Shown in pieces: positions 1 to 6,337 of a DNA stretch of 11,094 nucleotides; position 1 is the stretch's first letter; every line of letters starts with the position of its first letter. The stretch comes from Flavobacteriales bacterium UBA7519 (lineage in GTDB: Bacteria > Bacteroidota > Bacteroidia > Flavobacteriales > Weeksellaceae). The notes below the pieces were generated by a model. It was not told the DNA's origin, did not search any database, and worked only from the letters and a program-made list of their open reading frames with translations. Made by a program: the position numbers and the translations under genes. Location of the stretch: NCBI GenBank assembly GCA_002476905.1, contig DLND01000184.1, positions 925 to 12,018 of the forward strand. The letters run 5' to 3'.

Positions 1-353
1 AATACAACATCAAAAAATTTAATGTCTCTACCTCCAAGGTCATCTGTGAAAATCTGCCATCCGTTCATTGTTCCGTTTGGATCTATTCCGGGTACTTTTC
101 TTCCCGGCAATCCCTGCATGAAAATAACCAAAGCATCTTTGTAATAGTTTTGAATGTCAATTCTTCTGCTTACAAAATTAGCATTGCCGCCGTGACCGTG
201 AAAAACAAAAATAACAGGCGTTTTATCTGTTTTAGTCGCTGGTTCGTAAATAAGAGCTTTTCTAATGACACCATCGATGGTGAAATGTTTTGTAATTTGA
301 GAATTCAAAGTAGTTATCCAACTTAAAAAGATAAGCAGTAGCAGATTCTTCAT
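1..353 (-). CDS. Secreted LpqC/PHB-depolymerase-like esterase, N-terminal part (partial)
   Basis: The gene runs off the left edge; 117 codons from the ATG at 353 are visible. Residues 1-18 form a signal peptide (MKNLLLLIFLSWITTLNS), so the product is exported. The mature part begins with a short beta-strand region followed by VIFVFHGHGGNA at about residues 48-59. This is the HG-type oxyanion-hole strand of alpha/beta hydrolases. Then come FMQGLPGRKVPGIDPNG and NGWQIF, the arrangement seen in the polyhydroxybutyrate depolymerase/feruloyl esterase (LpqC, COG3509) family. These enzymes hydrolyse polyesters or esters of plant material. The nucleophile elbow GxSxG would lie beyond the window, so activity cannot be judged. 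Substrate is unknown. The family call rests on motif recognition only. The gene lies head-to-tail downstream of the T9SS protein gene and is separated from it by a terminator. Confidence 0.75.
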   Translation of the reverse strand, partial: MKNLLLLIFLSWITTLNSQITKHFTIDGVIRKALIYEPATKTDKTPVIFVFHGHGGNANFVSRRIDIQNYYKDALVIFMQGLPGRKVPGIDPNGTMNGWQIFTDDLGGRDIKFFDVV

Positions 354-361
354 GTTAATTT

Positions 362-432
362 ATATGTTGGATTAATATGTACATATGAAAGTTAAATGAA
401 TCAACCTAAAATAGCTTAATTGACCAACATAT
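362..432. promoter_or_regulatory. Palindromic operator-like elements upstream of the esterase gene
   Basis: A perfect 12-bp palindrome ATATGTACATAT lies at 375-386, starting 22 bp upstream of the esterase start codon. It is flanked by a 9-bp inverted repeat: ATATGTTGG at 362-370 and CCAACATAT at 424-432. Two-fold symmetry close to a start codon suits a dimeric repressor or activator site, but in AT-rich DNA such palindromes also occur by chance. No convincing TAnnTTTG box was found for this gene. Confidence 0.25.
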
Positions 433-483
433 TGGATTGATAAATCTATTTAAAAAACCAATTGTATTATTAATAAAATTAAA

Positions 484-512
484 TAAAAAATCCTGCAGTT
501 TAGGCAGGATTT
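484..512 (-). terminator. Intrinsic terminator of the T9SS protein gene
   Basis: On the minus strand, 6 bases after the TAA of the T9SS protein gene, a hairpin AAATCCTGC / GCAGGATTT (arms 504-512 and 488-496, loop of 7) is followed by a T-rich run (TTTTTTATTT at 490-481, overlapping the stem base). This is a canonical rho-independent terminator and should isolate the gene from the esterase gene downstream. Confidence 0.85.
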
Positions 513-517
513 CAATT

Positions 518-1432
518 TTATTGTTTGATGAATTTCGAGGTGTATTTTTGATCTTTATCAGTAGTGATTTCAATTATATAATTGCCTTTCGGTAAACTTT
601 CAACATTCATTTCTTTTGGTAATGAGAATGTTTTTACTTTCTGACCTGAAACATTGTAAATACAGATATTGGTAATTGTTTCATTATTCGGAATATCAAT
701 TTTCATTACATCTTTTACAGGATTTGGATAAAGCTTGATGTTAGCTTTTTTGACGTCATTTACAGCCATTACTTCATCATTAATTTTAATATTGTCGATG
801 TAAGCAAATCCGCTAAAATTATCGTGAAGGAAAATAATGCCCAAAACATCAGTTTTTGAAAAATTAGTTCCTGTATAAACCAACGTTCCGTCGATATAAT
901 ATTTAATCTGATTTTCAGAGATTTCAGCTTTTAATTTATACCATTTATCAGCCTGCCAAGTAAATTCAGTAGCTTCATAATCATAGTCTACACTACTTAC
1001 AACTTCCAGATTACCAGTGTAATTGAATGAGAATGTAGAGATCGGGACAAACTCATCACTATCCGCACCATAAGTTCCGAATTCAAAAGTTGAACCATCC
1101 AGTTCTGAAATATAAGCATCGAATTCAATGGTTGTGTTTTTATAATTAAATCCCTGATCCAGAATTTTTGCGGCGCCATAGATCGGAAACCATCCAAAAT
1201 CTTCGTTAAGATCTACCGCAATTTTTAAGGCGTTGCTGCCCGCACTCGCACTTTCACTTGTGATGGTCTGCCCATTGATAGGAAGTTCATCACTGTTAAG
1301 CGTTACTTCCCAGTTGTTTTGACCGTGGATGTTACCTGTTGTGTAGCCTTCGTTACTTTCGAATGAAATGGATTTTTGTGCCATTGCAAAAGAAGAAACT
1401 AATGACAGTATCAATAAGTATTTATTTTTCAT
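518..1432 (-). CDS. Secreted jellyroll-type protein with T9SS type A sorting domain
   Basis: This 304-residue protein is a secreted or surface protein of unknown function. Residues 1-18 are a signal peptide ending SFAMA before QKSISFE, so it crosses the inner membrane by Sec. Residues about 20-225 are rich in beta-strands and Asp/Tyr/Trp, with FEFGTYG, WYKLKAEISENQIKYYIDG and FAYIDNIKI. This pattern is typical of LamG/concanavalin-like jellyroll domains. Residues 230-304 are a Por secretion (T9SS type A) domain: LYPNPVKD, IYNVSGQKV, LPKGNYIIEI and the basic end KFIKQ. The type IX machinery should export it across the outer membrane and cleave this tail. I chose the ATG at 1432 because an upstream ATG at 1471 would put 13 extra residues before the signal peptide. 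A ligand such as a polysaccharide is possible but not shown. The gene is monocistronic, with its own promoter and terminator. Confidence 0.85.
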   Translation of the reverse strand: MKNKYLLILSLVSSFAMAQKSISFESNEGYTTGNIHGQNNWEVTLNSDELPINGQTITSESASAGSNALKIAVDLNEDFGWFPIYGAAKILDQGFNYKNTTIEFDAYISELDGSTFEFGTYGADSDEFVPISTFSFNYTGNLEVVSSVDYDYEATEFTWQADKWYKLKAEISENQIKYYIDGTLVYTGTNFSKTDVLGIIFLHDNFSGFAYIDNIKINDEVMAVNDVKKANIKLYPNPVKDVMKIDIPNNETITNICIYNVSGQKVKTFSLPKEMNVESLPKGNYIIEITTDKDQKYTSKFIKQ

Positions 1433-1446
1433 AACTAAAATTTTAT

Positions 1447-1477
1447 CAATAATAGTTAAAATAATTGCCAAAACAAA
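1447..1477 (-). promoter_or_regulatory. Candidate Bacteroidota promoter of the T9SS protein gene
   Basis: Reading the minus strand, TTTG (1477-1474) is followed after 19 nt by TATTATTG (1454-1447), one mismatch from the TAnnTTTG -7 consensus. The spacing fits the -33/-7 promoters of Bacteroidota. Transcription would begin about 8 nt before the ATG at 1432, so the leader would be very short. Confidence 0.35.
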
Positions 1478-1533
1478 CTCAGATTGATAATAAAATCATT
1501 TTATAAATCATTTTTCACCAGCATCATCTATCC

Positions 1534-1656
1534 TTAAAATAATTTTTGGTCTGTCTCGCAGTAGAAACTTCTCCGCTTGTATTTTCCGGTTATTTTCCGG
1601 GCAACGAATTTGCTGAGTTTTTCTTTCATCAAAACAATAGTTGGACCTTCTGGCAT
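1534..1656 (-). pseudogene. Internally deleted Nei/Fpg-family DNA glycosylase remnant
   Basis: The short reading frame encodes 40 residues. It begins MPEGPTIVLMKEKLSKFV, the hallmark N-terminus of formamidopyrimidine-DNA glycosylase/endonuclease VIII, where Pro2 is the catalytic nucleophile and Glu3 a catalytic acid. After about 22 residues it passes directly into TGKYKRRSFYCETDQKLF and a TAA. That segment resembles the C-terminal zinc-finger end of the same family (RRSFYCxxCQ type). Full-length members are roughly 230-280 residues, so some 200 internal residues are missing while the reading frame is kept. The expected second Cys of the CxxC pair is Asp here. The catalytic core, helix-two-turn-helix and most of the zinc finger are gone, so no glycosylase activity is expected. 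A direct 10-bp repeat (TATTTTCCGG at 1580-1589 and 1591-1600) lies at the apparent junction. The N-terminal identification is firm; the C-terminal match is from memory of the family. Confidence 0.7.
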
Positions 1657-1710
1657 TTTAATTTTTTAGGGAAAAATCAAATATTATTCCGCTAAAAAAT
1701 AAATATCCCT

Positions 1711-1718
1711 TATTTTTG
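1711..1718 (+). promoter_or_regulatory. -7 box of the dgt promoter
   Basis: TATTTTTG matches the Bacteroidota -7 consensus TAnnTTTG exactly and ends 8 bp before the dgt ATG. No TTTG or TTG is seen at the expected -33 spacing. Transcription starting some 5-7 nt downstream would give a leader of only a few bases. Confidence 0.5.
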
Positions 1719-1726
1719 GGGCTATT

Positions 1727-3082
1727 ATGGATCTGAATTCAATTTTTACAAGTCAGCGCACAGGGAATAATCCCAACACAAAAGTTTCCAGAACGGATTT
1801 TCAGAGGGATTTTGACCGCATTATTTTTTCTTCCGCATTCCGAAGATTGCAAAACAAAACGCAGGTTTTCCCGCTTCCGGGAAGTGTTTTTGTGCATAAC
1901 AGGCTCACGCATTCTCTGGAAGTTTCTTCTGTGGGTAGAAGTCTGGGTAGTGTGATTGGCGAGTTTATTTATGGTCAATTCAAAAATGATCTGAATGAGG
2001 AATCCAAAAATTTTTATCTGCACAATCTAAGCAATGTAATTGCAGCAGGCTGCCTTTGTCACGACGTTGGAAATCCTGCATTCGGACATTCTGGTGAAGA
2101 TGCTATTGCCAGCTATTTTGACAGAAATGATACTTCGCTTAAACCTAAATTCAACGAAAAAGAATGGGCAGATTTGTTGAATTTCGAAGGAAATGCCAAT
2201 GCCATAAGAGTGCTTGCACAACAACAACAAGGCAAAGATGCTGGTGGAATTCAGTTAACTTTGGCGACTTTGGCAAGTATTGCAAAATACCCTTGTGAGG
2301 CGATTGCTAAAAAGAAAGGCGTGATCCATCGTAAAAAGTTTGGCTTCTTTCAAAATGAAAAGGATATTTCTCTGGAAATGGCTAAGAGCACGTCAATGAT
2401 ACAGGAGAATGAAAATCCTTATATTTTCAAAAGACATCCCTTTGTTTGGCTTGTAGAAGCGGCGGATGACATTTGTTATAACATCATCGATATGGAAGAT
2501 GCGCACAGACTGGGAATTGTTTCTACTGCAGATTGTAAAAATCTCTTTTTTGAACTCGTAAAATCAGAAACGGATGACATCAAAAGAGTAGAGCAGAAGC
2601 TGGATTCCATCAGCAATGAAAATGAGCAGATTTCTTATCTCCGAGCAAAGGTTATCAATGCATTGATTAATAAGTCCATTGAGCTTTATAAAAATAATTT
2701 CGACAAAATTTTACAAGGTAATTTAGAAAAAGGACTTTTGGATATTTACAAATCTGAAAATAAAACGCTTCAGGATATCGAAAGTTTTTCAATAGAAAAA
2801 ATATACAATCACAAAGCTGTTGTGGAAATTGAAAATGCCGGCTACAACGTGATGTACGAATTACTGGATCATTTTATTCCATCGATTTTAAAATCAGCTG
2901 ATGAAAGAAAATCGTATGACAAAAAGGCGTTGAAACTACTTCCGAAGCAGTTTTTCTATGAAGATGGAACAGATTATCAGAAAGTGCTAGGCGTTATTGA
3001 TTTTGTGTCCGGAATGACCGATAATTTTGCTACGGATTTATATAGAAAAATCAAAGGAATAGATATCGGGATGACGATGTAG
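1727..3082 (+). CDS. dgt: Deoxyguanosinetriphosphate triphosphohydrolase (dGTPase), HD domain
   Basis: This cytoplasmic enzyme hydrolyses dGTP (and in many homologues other dNTPs) to the deoxynucleoside and triphosphate, helping to control dNTP pools. The 451-residue length is normal for the family. The conserved N-terminus RTDFQRDFDRIIFSSAFRRL (22-41) precedes KTQVFPLP and the metal-binding HD site: His62 in NRLTHSLEV, His112-Asp113 in CHDVGNPAFGHSGE, and an Asp at 247/248 in EAADDICYNIIDMEDAH. All these residues are intact. FEGNANAIRVL (153-163) is another family signature. The first ATG is used: homologues start at this place, and the perfect -7 box at 1711-1718 leaves no room for a start upstream. 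There is no Shine-Dalgarno sequence. The gene stands alone and converges with lipB. Nothing in it looks damaged. Confidence 0.95.
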   Translation: MDLNSIFTSQRTGNNPNTKVSRTDFQRDFDRIIFSSAFRRLQNKTQVFPLPGSVFVHNRLTHSLEVSSVGRSLGSVIGEFIYGQFKNDLNEESKNFYLHNLSNVIAAGCLCHDVGNPAFGHSGEDAIASYFDRNDTSLKPKFNEKEWADLLNFEGNANAIRVLAQQQQGKDAGGIQLTLATLASIAKYPCEAIAKKKGVIHRKKFGFFQNEKDISLEMAKSTSMIQENENPYIFKRHPFVWLVEAADDICYNIIDMEDAHRLGIVSTADCKNLFFELVKSETDDIKRVEQKLDSISNENEQISYLRAKVINALINKSIELYKNNFDKILQGNLEKGLLDIYKSENKTLQDIESFSIEKIYNHKAVVEIENAGYNVMYELLDHFIPSILKSADERKSYDKKALKLLPKQFFYEDGTDYQKVLGVIDFVSGMTDNFATDLYRKIKGIDIGMTM

Positions 3083-3097
3083 ATGTGATAAATTATG

Positions 3098-3152
3098 AAT
3101 TATAGATTTTAGATGATTTCAATTTAAATTTTACAATCTAAAATCTATAATT
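3098..3152. terminator. Perfect 17-bp inverted repeat between convergent dgt and lipB
   Basis: The 17-nt arms at 3098-3114 and 3136-3152 are exactly complementary and enclose a 21-nt loop. The hairpin begins 15 bp after the dgt stop and ends 2 bp before the lipB stop, so it fits a bidirectional terminator shared by the two converging genes. The stem is almost wholly A+T with only two G-C pairs, and no clean T-run follows, so termination strength is uncertain. The left arm continues a 7-bp-phased AT repeat (GATAAAT TATGAAT TATAGAT TTTAGAT, 3087-3114). Confidence 0.6.
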
Positions 3153-3154
3153 AT

Positions 3155-3865
3155 TTAAATCAATTCGCAACCAAAAACATCTACAAAGTGTTTTTTGATT
3201 TTTTGTTTTACTTCCTCATAATCAACTTCTTGCTCTAATTCTCTTTTCAAGGAAGTCACCTGCTTATCAGCAATTCCGCAAGGGATGATGTATTCGAAAT
3301 AACGCATATCCGTATTGACATTCAGCGCAAATCCGTGGATGGTAACCCAGCGTGACGCTTTTACGCCCATTGCGCAGATTTTTCTTGCGTATGGTTTTCC
3401 GACATCCAGCCAAACGCCTGTTTCCCCACTGGAGCGTTCGCCTTTCAAGCCATATTCTGCAATAGTTCGGATGATTACTTCTTCCAGATCCCGCATATAG
3501 CGATGGATGTCTGTGTAAAAATTTTCCAGATCCAAAATTGGGTAGCCAACTATTTGCCCGAAACCGTGATAAGTAATGTCTCCGCCTCGGTTTACCTTCA
3601 CATAGGTCGCGTTGATTTCTTTAAGTTGAGCTTCATTGGCCAGAAGATTTTCCTCGTGTCCACTTTTTCCTAGAGTATAAACGTGCGGATGTTCCACAAA
3701 AAGAAGAAAGTTTTCTGTAGGTTTCTGATTATCTGGATTTTCTCTGTTGTAGATTTTGGTATCCAGATTTTTTTTCAGTAATTCTTCCTGATAATCCCAG
3801 GTTGGCTGATAATCTTTGGTCCCCAGTTCCTGAAATTTTACTTTTTTATTGATAATGGAATTCAC
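3155..3865 (-). CDS. lipB: Lipoyl(octanoyl)transferase
   Basis: LipB moves the octanoyl group from octanoyl-ACP to lipoyl domains of enzymes such as pyruvate dehydrogenase E2 and GcvH; lipoyl synthase then inserts sulfur. The protein acts in the cytoplasm. Its 236 residues show the family order: FVEHPHVYTLGKSG (56-69), RGGDITYHGFGQIVGYPILDL (93-113), catalytic Lys169 in GVKASRWVTIHGFALNVN, and catalytic Cys196 in IIPCGI. Phe102 stands where the textbook motif RGGxxTxHxPGQ has Pro. The start is a GTG at 3865; no ATG is in frame in the N-terminal region or just upstream, and a perfect -7 box lies 19 bp before it. Without the GTG much of the N-terminal region would be lost. The gene is monocistronic and converges on dgt. 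The paired lipA is not in the window. Confidence 0.94.
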   Translation of the reverse strand: MNSIINKKVKFQELGTKDYQPTWDYQEELLKKNLDTKIYNRENPDNQKPTENFLLFVEHPHVYTLGKSGHEENLLANEAQLKEINATYVKVNRGGDITYHGFGQIVGYPILDLENFYTDIHRYMRDLEEVIIRTIAEYGLKGERSSGETGVWLDVGKPYARKICAMGVKASRWVTIHGFALNVNTDMRYFEYIIPCGIADKQVTSLKRELEQEVDYEEVKQKIKKHFVDVFGCELI

Positions 3866-3884
3866 TGTTGTTGAATTATTTCTC

Positions 3885-3892
3885 CAAAAATA
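3885..3892 (-). promoter_or_regulatory. -7 box of the lipB promoter
   Basis: On the minus strand TATTTTTG (3892-3885) is an exact TAnnTTTG match located 19 bp upstream of the lipB GTG. It is the same octamer as in front of dgt. No clear -33 element is visible. Confidence 0.5.
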
Positions 3893-4001
3893 CGCTTTAT
3901 TTTATGAATTTTAAAATGCCTTGAATCGATACTTTAAACTACTGCTCATTTAATTTTTCTATAAAATTTTCAAGCATTTGACCTATTTTTTTGTTAAAGA
4001 T

Positions 4002-4030
4002 TTTGCTACATTTTCATAGGTTTAATTTTG
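4002..4030 (+). promoter_or_regulatory. Candidate promoter of the two-component operon
   Basis: TTTG at 4002-4005, a 17-nt spacer, then TAATTTTG at 4023-4030, an exact TAnnTTTG -7 box. The predicted transcript would start near 4036 and carry about 165 nt of leader before the response-regulator ATG. A weaker box, CATATTTG at 4175-4182 (one mismatch), lies much closer to the gene and is an alternative. Confidence 0.4.
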
Positions 4031-4201
4031 GGATTTTAATCAATCTAAAACGTAAAACATAATGCGTTTAAAATGACTAATAGTTTTTTTATCATTGTTA
4101 GATTTTTCCAGATATAATATGAGCTCGAAAATAGTTAAAATATTTATTAAACATCCTTTGTGAATACTTTTCCTCATATTTGTAAAATAAATCATTACCA
4201 A

Positions 4202-4879
4202 ATGCAGGCATTACTTTTAGAGGACGATGCTGTCTTGTCTTCAGAAATTGCACTTTTCCTAGAATCCAAATCTATCAAAACTGATAAAGCGGAAGACGGA
4301 GAAAAGTTTCTTGATAGATTTGCTAAGAAACATTATGACATTTTTCTTTTAGACATCAATGTTCCGAAAATCAACGGCTTAGAAATCTGTAGAATAATCA
4401 GAGAAAGCAATTCGGAAACACCGATTATCATTATTTCTGCCTATGACGAAATTGAGGAGAAGAAACAAGCGTTCTTAAGAGCGGCAGATGATTATTTGGT
4501 TAAGCCATTTTTGTTGGAAGAATTGTTGTTGAGAATCAATTCTCAAATGAGAAGACTCTCGCCAAAAACAGAAGAGAAAGAAAAAATCGTTGTTGATGAC
4601 TTAATTATTTATCCAGAAGACAGTAAAGTTTTCCGCTCAGGAGAAGAAATTAATCTGACTGTAAAAGAATTTCAGTTATTGGTTTTATTAGCAAGAGCCA
4701 ACGGAAGAACACTTTCCAAACAATATATTTCTGATGAAGTTTGGAAAAATCAATTCCAATCAACAAATAACGCTATCGAAGTTTACATCAACTTTCTGAG
4801 AAAAAAAATTGATAAAAATTTTAAAACAAAACTCATTCATACAAGACCTGGCTTCGGATATTATCTAAGTCCACTTTAA
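4202..4879 (+). CDS. OmpR/PhoB-family response regulator transcription factor
   Basis: This 225-residue protein is the cytoplasmic DNA-binding partner of the kinase encoded next. The receiver domain (1-115) has the acidic pair Asp8-Asp9, phospho-acceptor Asp51 in FLLDINVPKINGLE, Ser79 in IIISAYDE and Lys101 in VKPF, all as expected. The winged-helix domain (about 128-225) shows LTVKEFQLLVLLARANGRTL, the recognition helix region NNAIEVYINFLRKKI, and the wing end HTRPGFGYYL. The ATG at 4202 is preferred over an in-frame GTG at 4160, because receiver domains start directly with the beta-strand QALLLEDD and the 14 extra residues have no counterpart. By position it most likely activates the efflux genes from 6523 on. 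The tandem 11-bp repeats at 6445-6488 are its probable site (inference). CusR/CzcR-like role is likely, but the inducer is unknown. Confidence 0.92.
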   Translation: MQALLLEDDAVLSSEIALFLESKSIKTDKAEDGEKFLDRFAKKHYDIFLLDINVPKINGLEICRIIRESNSETPIIIISAYDEIEEKKQAFLRAADDYLVKPFLLEELLLRINSQMRRLSPKTEEKEKIVVDDLIIYPEDSKVFRSGEEINLTVKEFQLLVLLARANGRTLSKQYISDEVWKNQFQSTNNAIEVYINFLRKKIDKNFKTKLIHTRPGFGYYLSPL

Positions 4880-4909
4880 GAGTTTGGGAATTTTAAAACT
4901 CAAAAAGCA

Positions 4910-4944
4910 ATCATTGATCATTTATCATTCATCATTCATAATTA
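4910..4944. repeat. Tandem 7-bp repeat between regulator and kinase genes
   Basis: Four exactly phased copies of ATCATTN start at 4910, 4917, 4924 and 4931, and a degenerate fifth unit ATAATTA follows at 4938. The array occupies most of the 69-bp gap before the kinase start codon. Its right end, read on the minus strand, contains AATTATGAAT, the same 10-mer that lies at 3091-3100 in the dgt/lipB gap. This suggests a dispersed intergenic repeat family. Confidence 0.7.
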
Positions 4945-4948
4945 ATTT

Positions 4949-6313
4949 ATGTCTTTGAAACGTAGAATAGCAATCAGTTTAAGCATCGCATTTTCCTTAA
5001 TTTTTGGGATTATGATGTTTATTGTGTACGTTTCTTTCAATGATTTTAGAAAAGACGAATTCCGGGAAAGGTTTCAAAAACGTTTGGTTTTCACAGTCAA
5101 TTTTATTGAAAAATCTGGCGATTTTGAAAAAGAAGCGCCTATTTTCTTTGATGAGAATTCTGATAATGTTCTTCTGAATGAGAATATTATGATTTTTGGA
5201 AAAGACAAAAGTTTGGTTTATAGTACTTTGAAGGATAAAAAAATTACTTGGGATCAAAGATTATTAGAACAGCTGGACAAAGAAAAAACGATATATCAAG
5301 AGAATTCTGTTCCCGAGATTTTTGCGGCTTTAAGAACAATAAAAGGCGAAAATTATTATATTTTAACTAGTGCTCAAGATGTTACAGGACAATCGAAATT
5401 GGATTTCTTGAAATATATGCTGATTTTTTCTTACGTCGTAAGTATTCTGTTGATTTGGTTTTTCAGCTATTATCTGGTTTCCAAATTCCTTGAACCTTTG
5501 GAAATTCTAAAGTCTGATATTTCCGATATCAGCGTACATAAATTAACAACTCCTGTTGTAGTAAAAAATTCTCAAGATGAAATTGGTGTTTTGGCAAAAT
5601 CATTTAACCTAATGACAAGCAGATTAAACGATGTTTTCCAATCTCAAAAAGATTTCAATTCCAGTGCAGCTCACGAGATGCGAACCCCTTTGACAAGGAT
5701 GGCTTTTCAGTTAGAGAATTTGATTCAATTAGAAAATCACTCGGATAAAACTAAAACTACTTTGCAGCAGATGTTGCAGGATGTTTATCAATTGTCAGAC
5801 CTTACCAAATCCTTGCTTTTATTGTCAAAATTCGATAAAGAAGGCATCGCGAGTGTCTATGAAGAAGTAAGGATTGATGAAGTTGTTTTCGATGCTTTCG
5901 AAACGGTCCATCGTAATTTTCCCGACTTCAAAATGGATTTTCAGATTGATGAAGAAAGTATAGAAGACTCTATTTTAACAGTGAAAGGTGTAAAATCTTT
6001 ATTAGAGATTACATTTATTAATTTGTTCAAAAACGCAGCTTTATATTCAGATAATCAGGAAGTTGATATTTCGATTAAGGAAACCGATTTTAGGATTATC
6101 GTCAAAGTATTTTCCATCGGTTCAACTATTCCGATTGAAGAAAGAGACAAACTTTTCGAAGCCTTTATGAGAGGAAGTAATTCTGAGAACAAAGCAGGTT
6201 CTGGTCTTGGTTTGCGCATCGTAAAACGTATTTTAGAATATCATAAAGCAGACATCACTTATTCTTCACGTTCGGACAGTGAGAATCTTTTTACCGTGGT
6301 TTTCAACAAGTAA
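4949..6313 (+). CDS. Sensor histidine kinase (HAMP-HisKA-HATPase)
   Basis: This 454-residue inner-membrane kinase partners the upstream regulator. Transmembrane helix 1 (about 7-29) and helix 2 (about 157-178) frame a periplasmic sensor loop of about 125 residues. A HAMP linker follows (about 179-232, with EPLEILKSDI and DEIGVLAKSFNLM). The dimerisation domain has phospho-acceptor His242 in AAHEMRTPLTRM. The ATPase domain has an N box at 358-362 (NLFKN) and a G2 box GSGLGL at 417-422. The G1 box is degenerate: Ser389-Ile-Gly391-Ser-Thr393 replaces DxGxG. The sensor loop contains no His and no Cys and only one Met, so a classical soft-metal site is not evident. The gene begins 69 bp after the regulator stop, with a tandem repeat between, and is probably cotranscribed with it. 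An imperfect hairpin repeat follows it. Confidence 0.92.
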   Translation: MSLKRRIAISLSIAFSLIFGIMMFIVYVSFNDFRKDEFRERFQKRLVFTVNFIEKSGDFEKEAPIFFDENSDNVLLNENIMIFGKDKSLVYSTLKDKKITWDQRLLEQLDKEKTIYQENSVPEIFAALRTIKGENYYILTSAQDVTGQSKLDFLKYMLIFSYVVSILLIWFFSYYLVSKFLEPLEILKSDISDISVHKLTTPVVVKNSQDEIGVLAKSFNLMTSRLNDVFQSQKDFNSSAAHEMRTPLTRMAFQLENLIQLENHSDKTKTTLQQMLQDVYQLSDLTKSLLLLSKFDKEGIASVYEEVRIDEVVFDAFETVHRNFPDFKMDFQIDEESIEDSILTVKGVKSLLEITFINLFKNAALYSDNQEVDISIKETDFRIIVKVFSIGSTIPIEERDKLFEAFMRGSNSENKAGSGLGLRIVKRILEYHKADITYSSRSDSENLFTVVFNK

Positions 6314-6337
6314 TTTTTTGATTTTTAGTAAATAATA

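Larger units (their letters stand above)
3866..4201. other. 336-bp divergent intergenic region (lipB / response regulator)
   Basis: No gene is seen here. The left end carries the lipB promoter, and the middle carries a candidate promoter for the two-component operon at 4002-4030. The AT-rich remainder (4031-4201) would be the leader of the response-regulator mRNA. It contains no hairpin or conserved riboswitch motif that I can recognise. Confidence 0.6.

Noticed and set aside
1433..1471. A 13-residue extension of the T9SS protein from an upstream ATG
   Set aside because: It would place charged and hydrophobic residues before a complete signal peptide and overlaps the candidate promoter.
4160..4201. 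A 14-residue N-terminal extension of the response regulator from a GTG
   Set aside because: Receiver domains begin directly at the ATG 4202 sequence MQALLLEDD; the extension overlaps a possible -7 box and has no family counterpart.
4910..4944. Possible CRISPR array
   Set aside because: The units are 7 bp in direct tandem with no spacers, and no cas genes are present.
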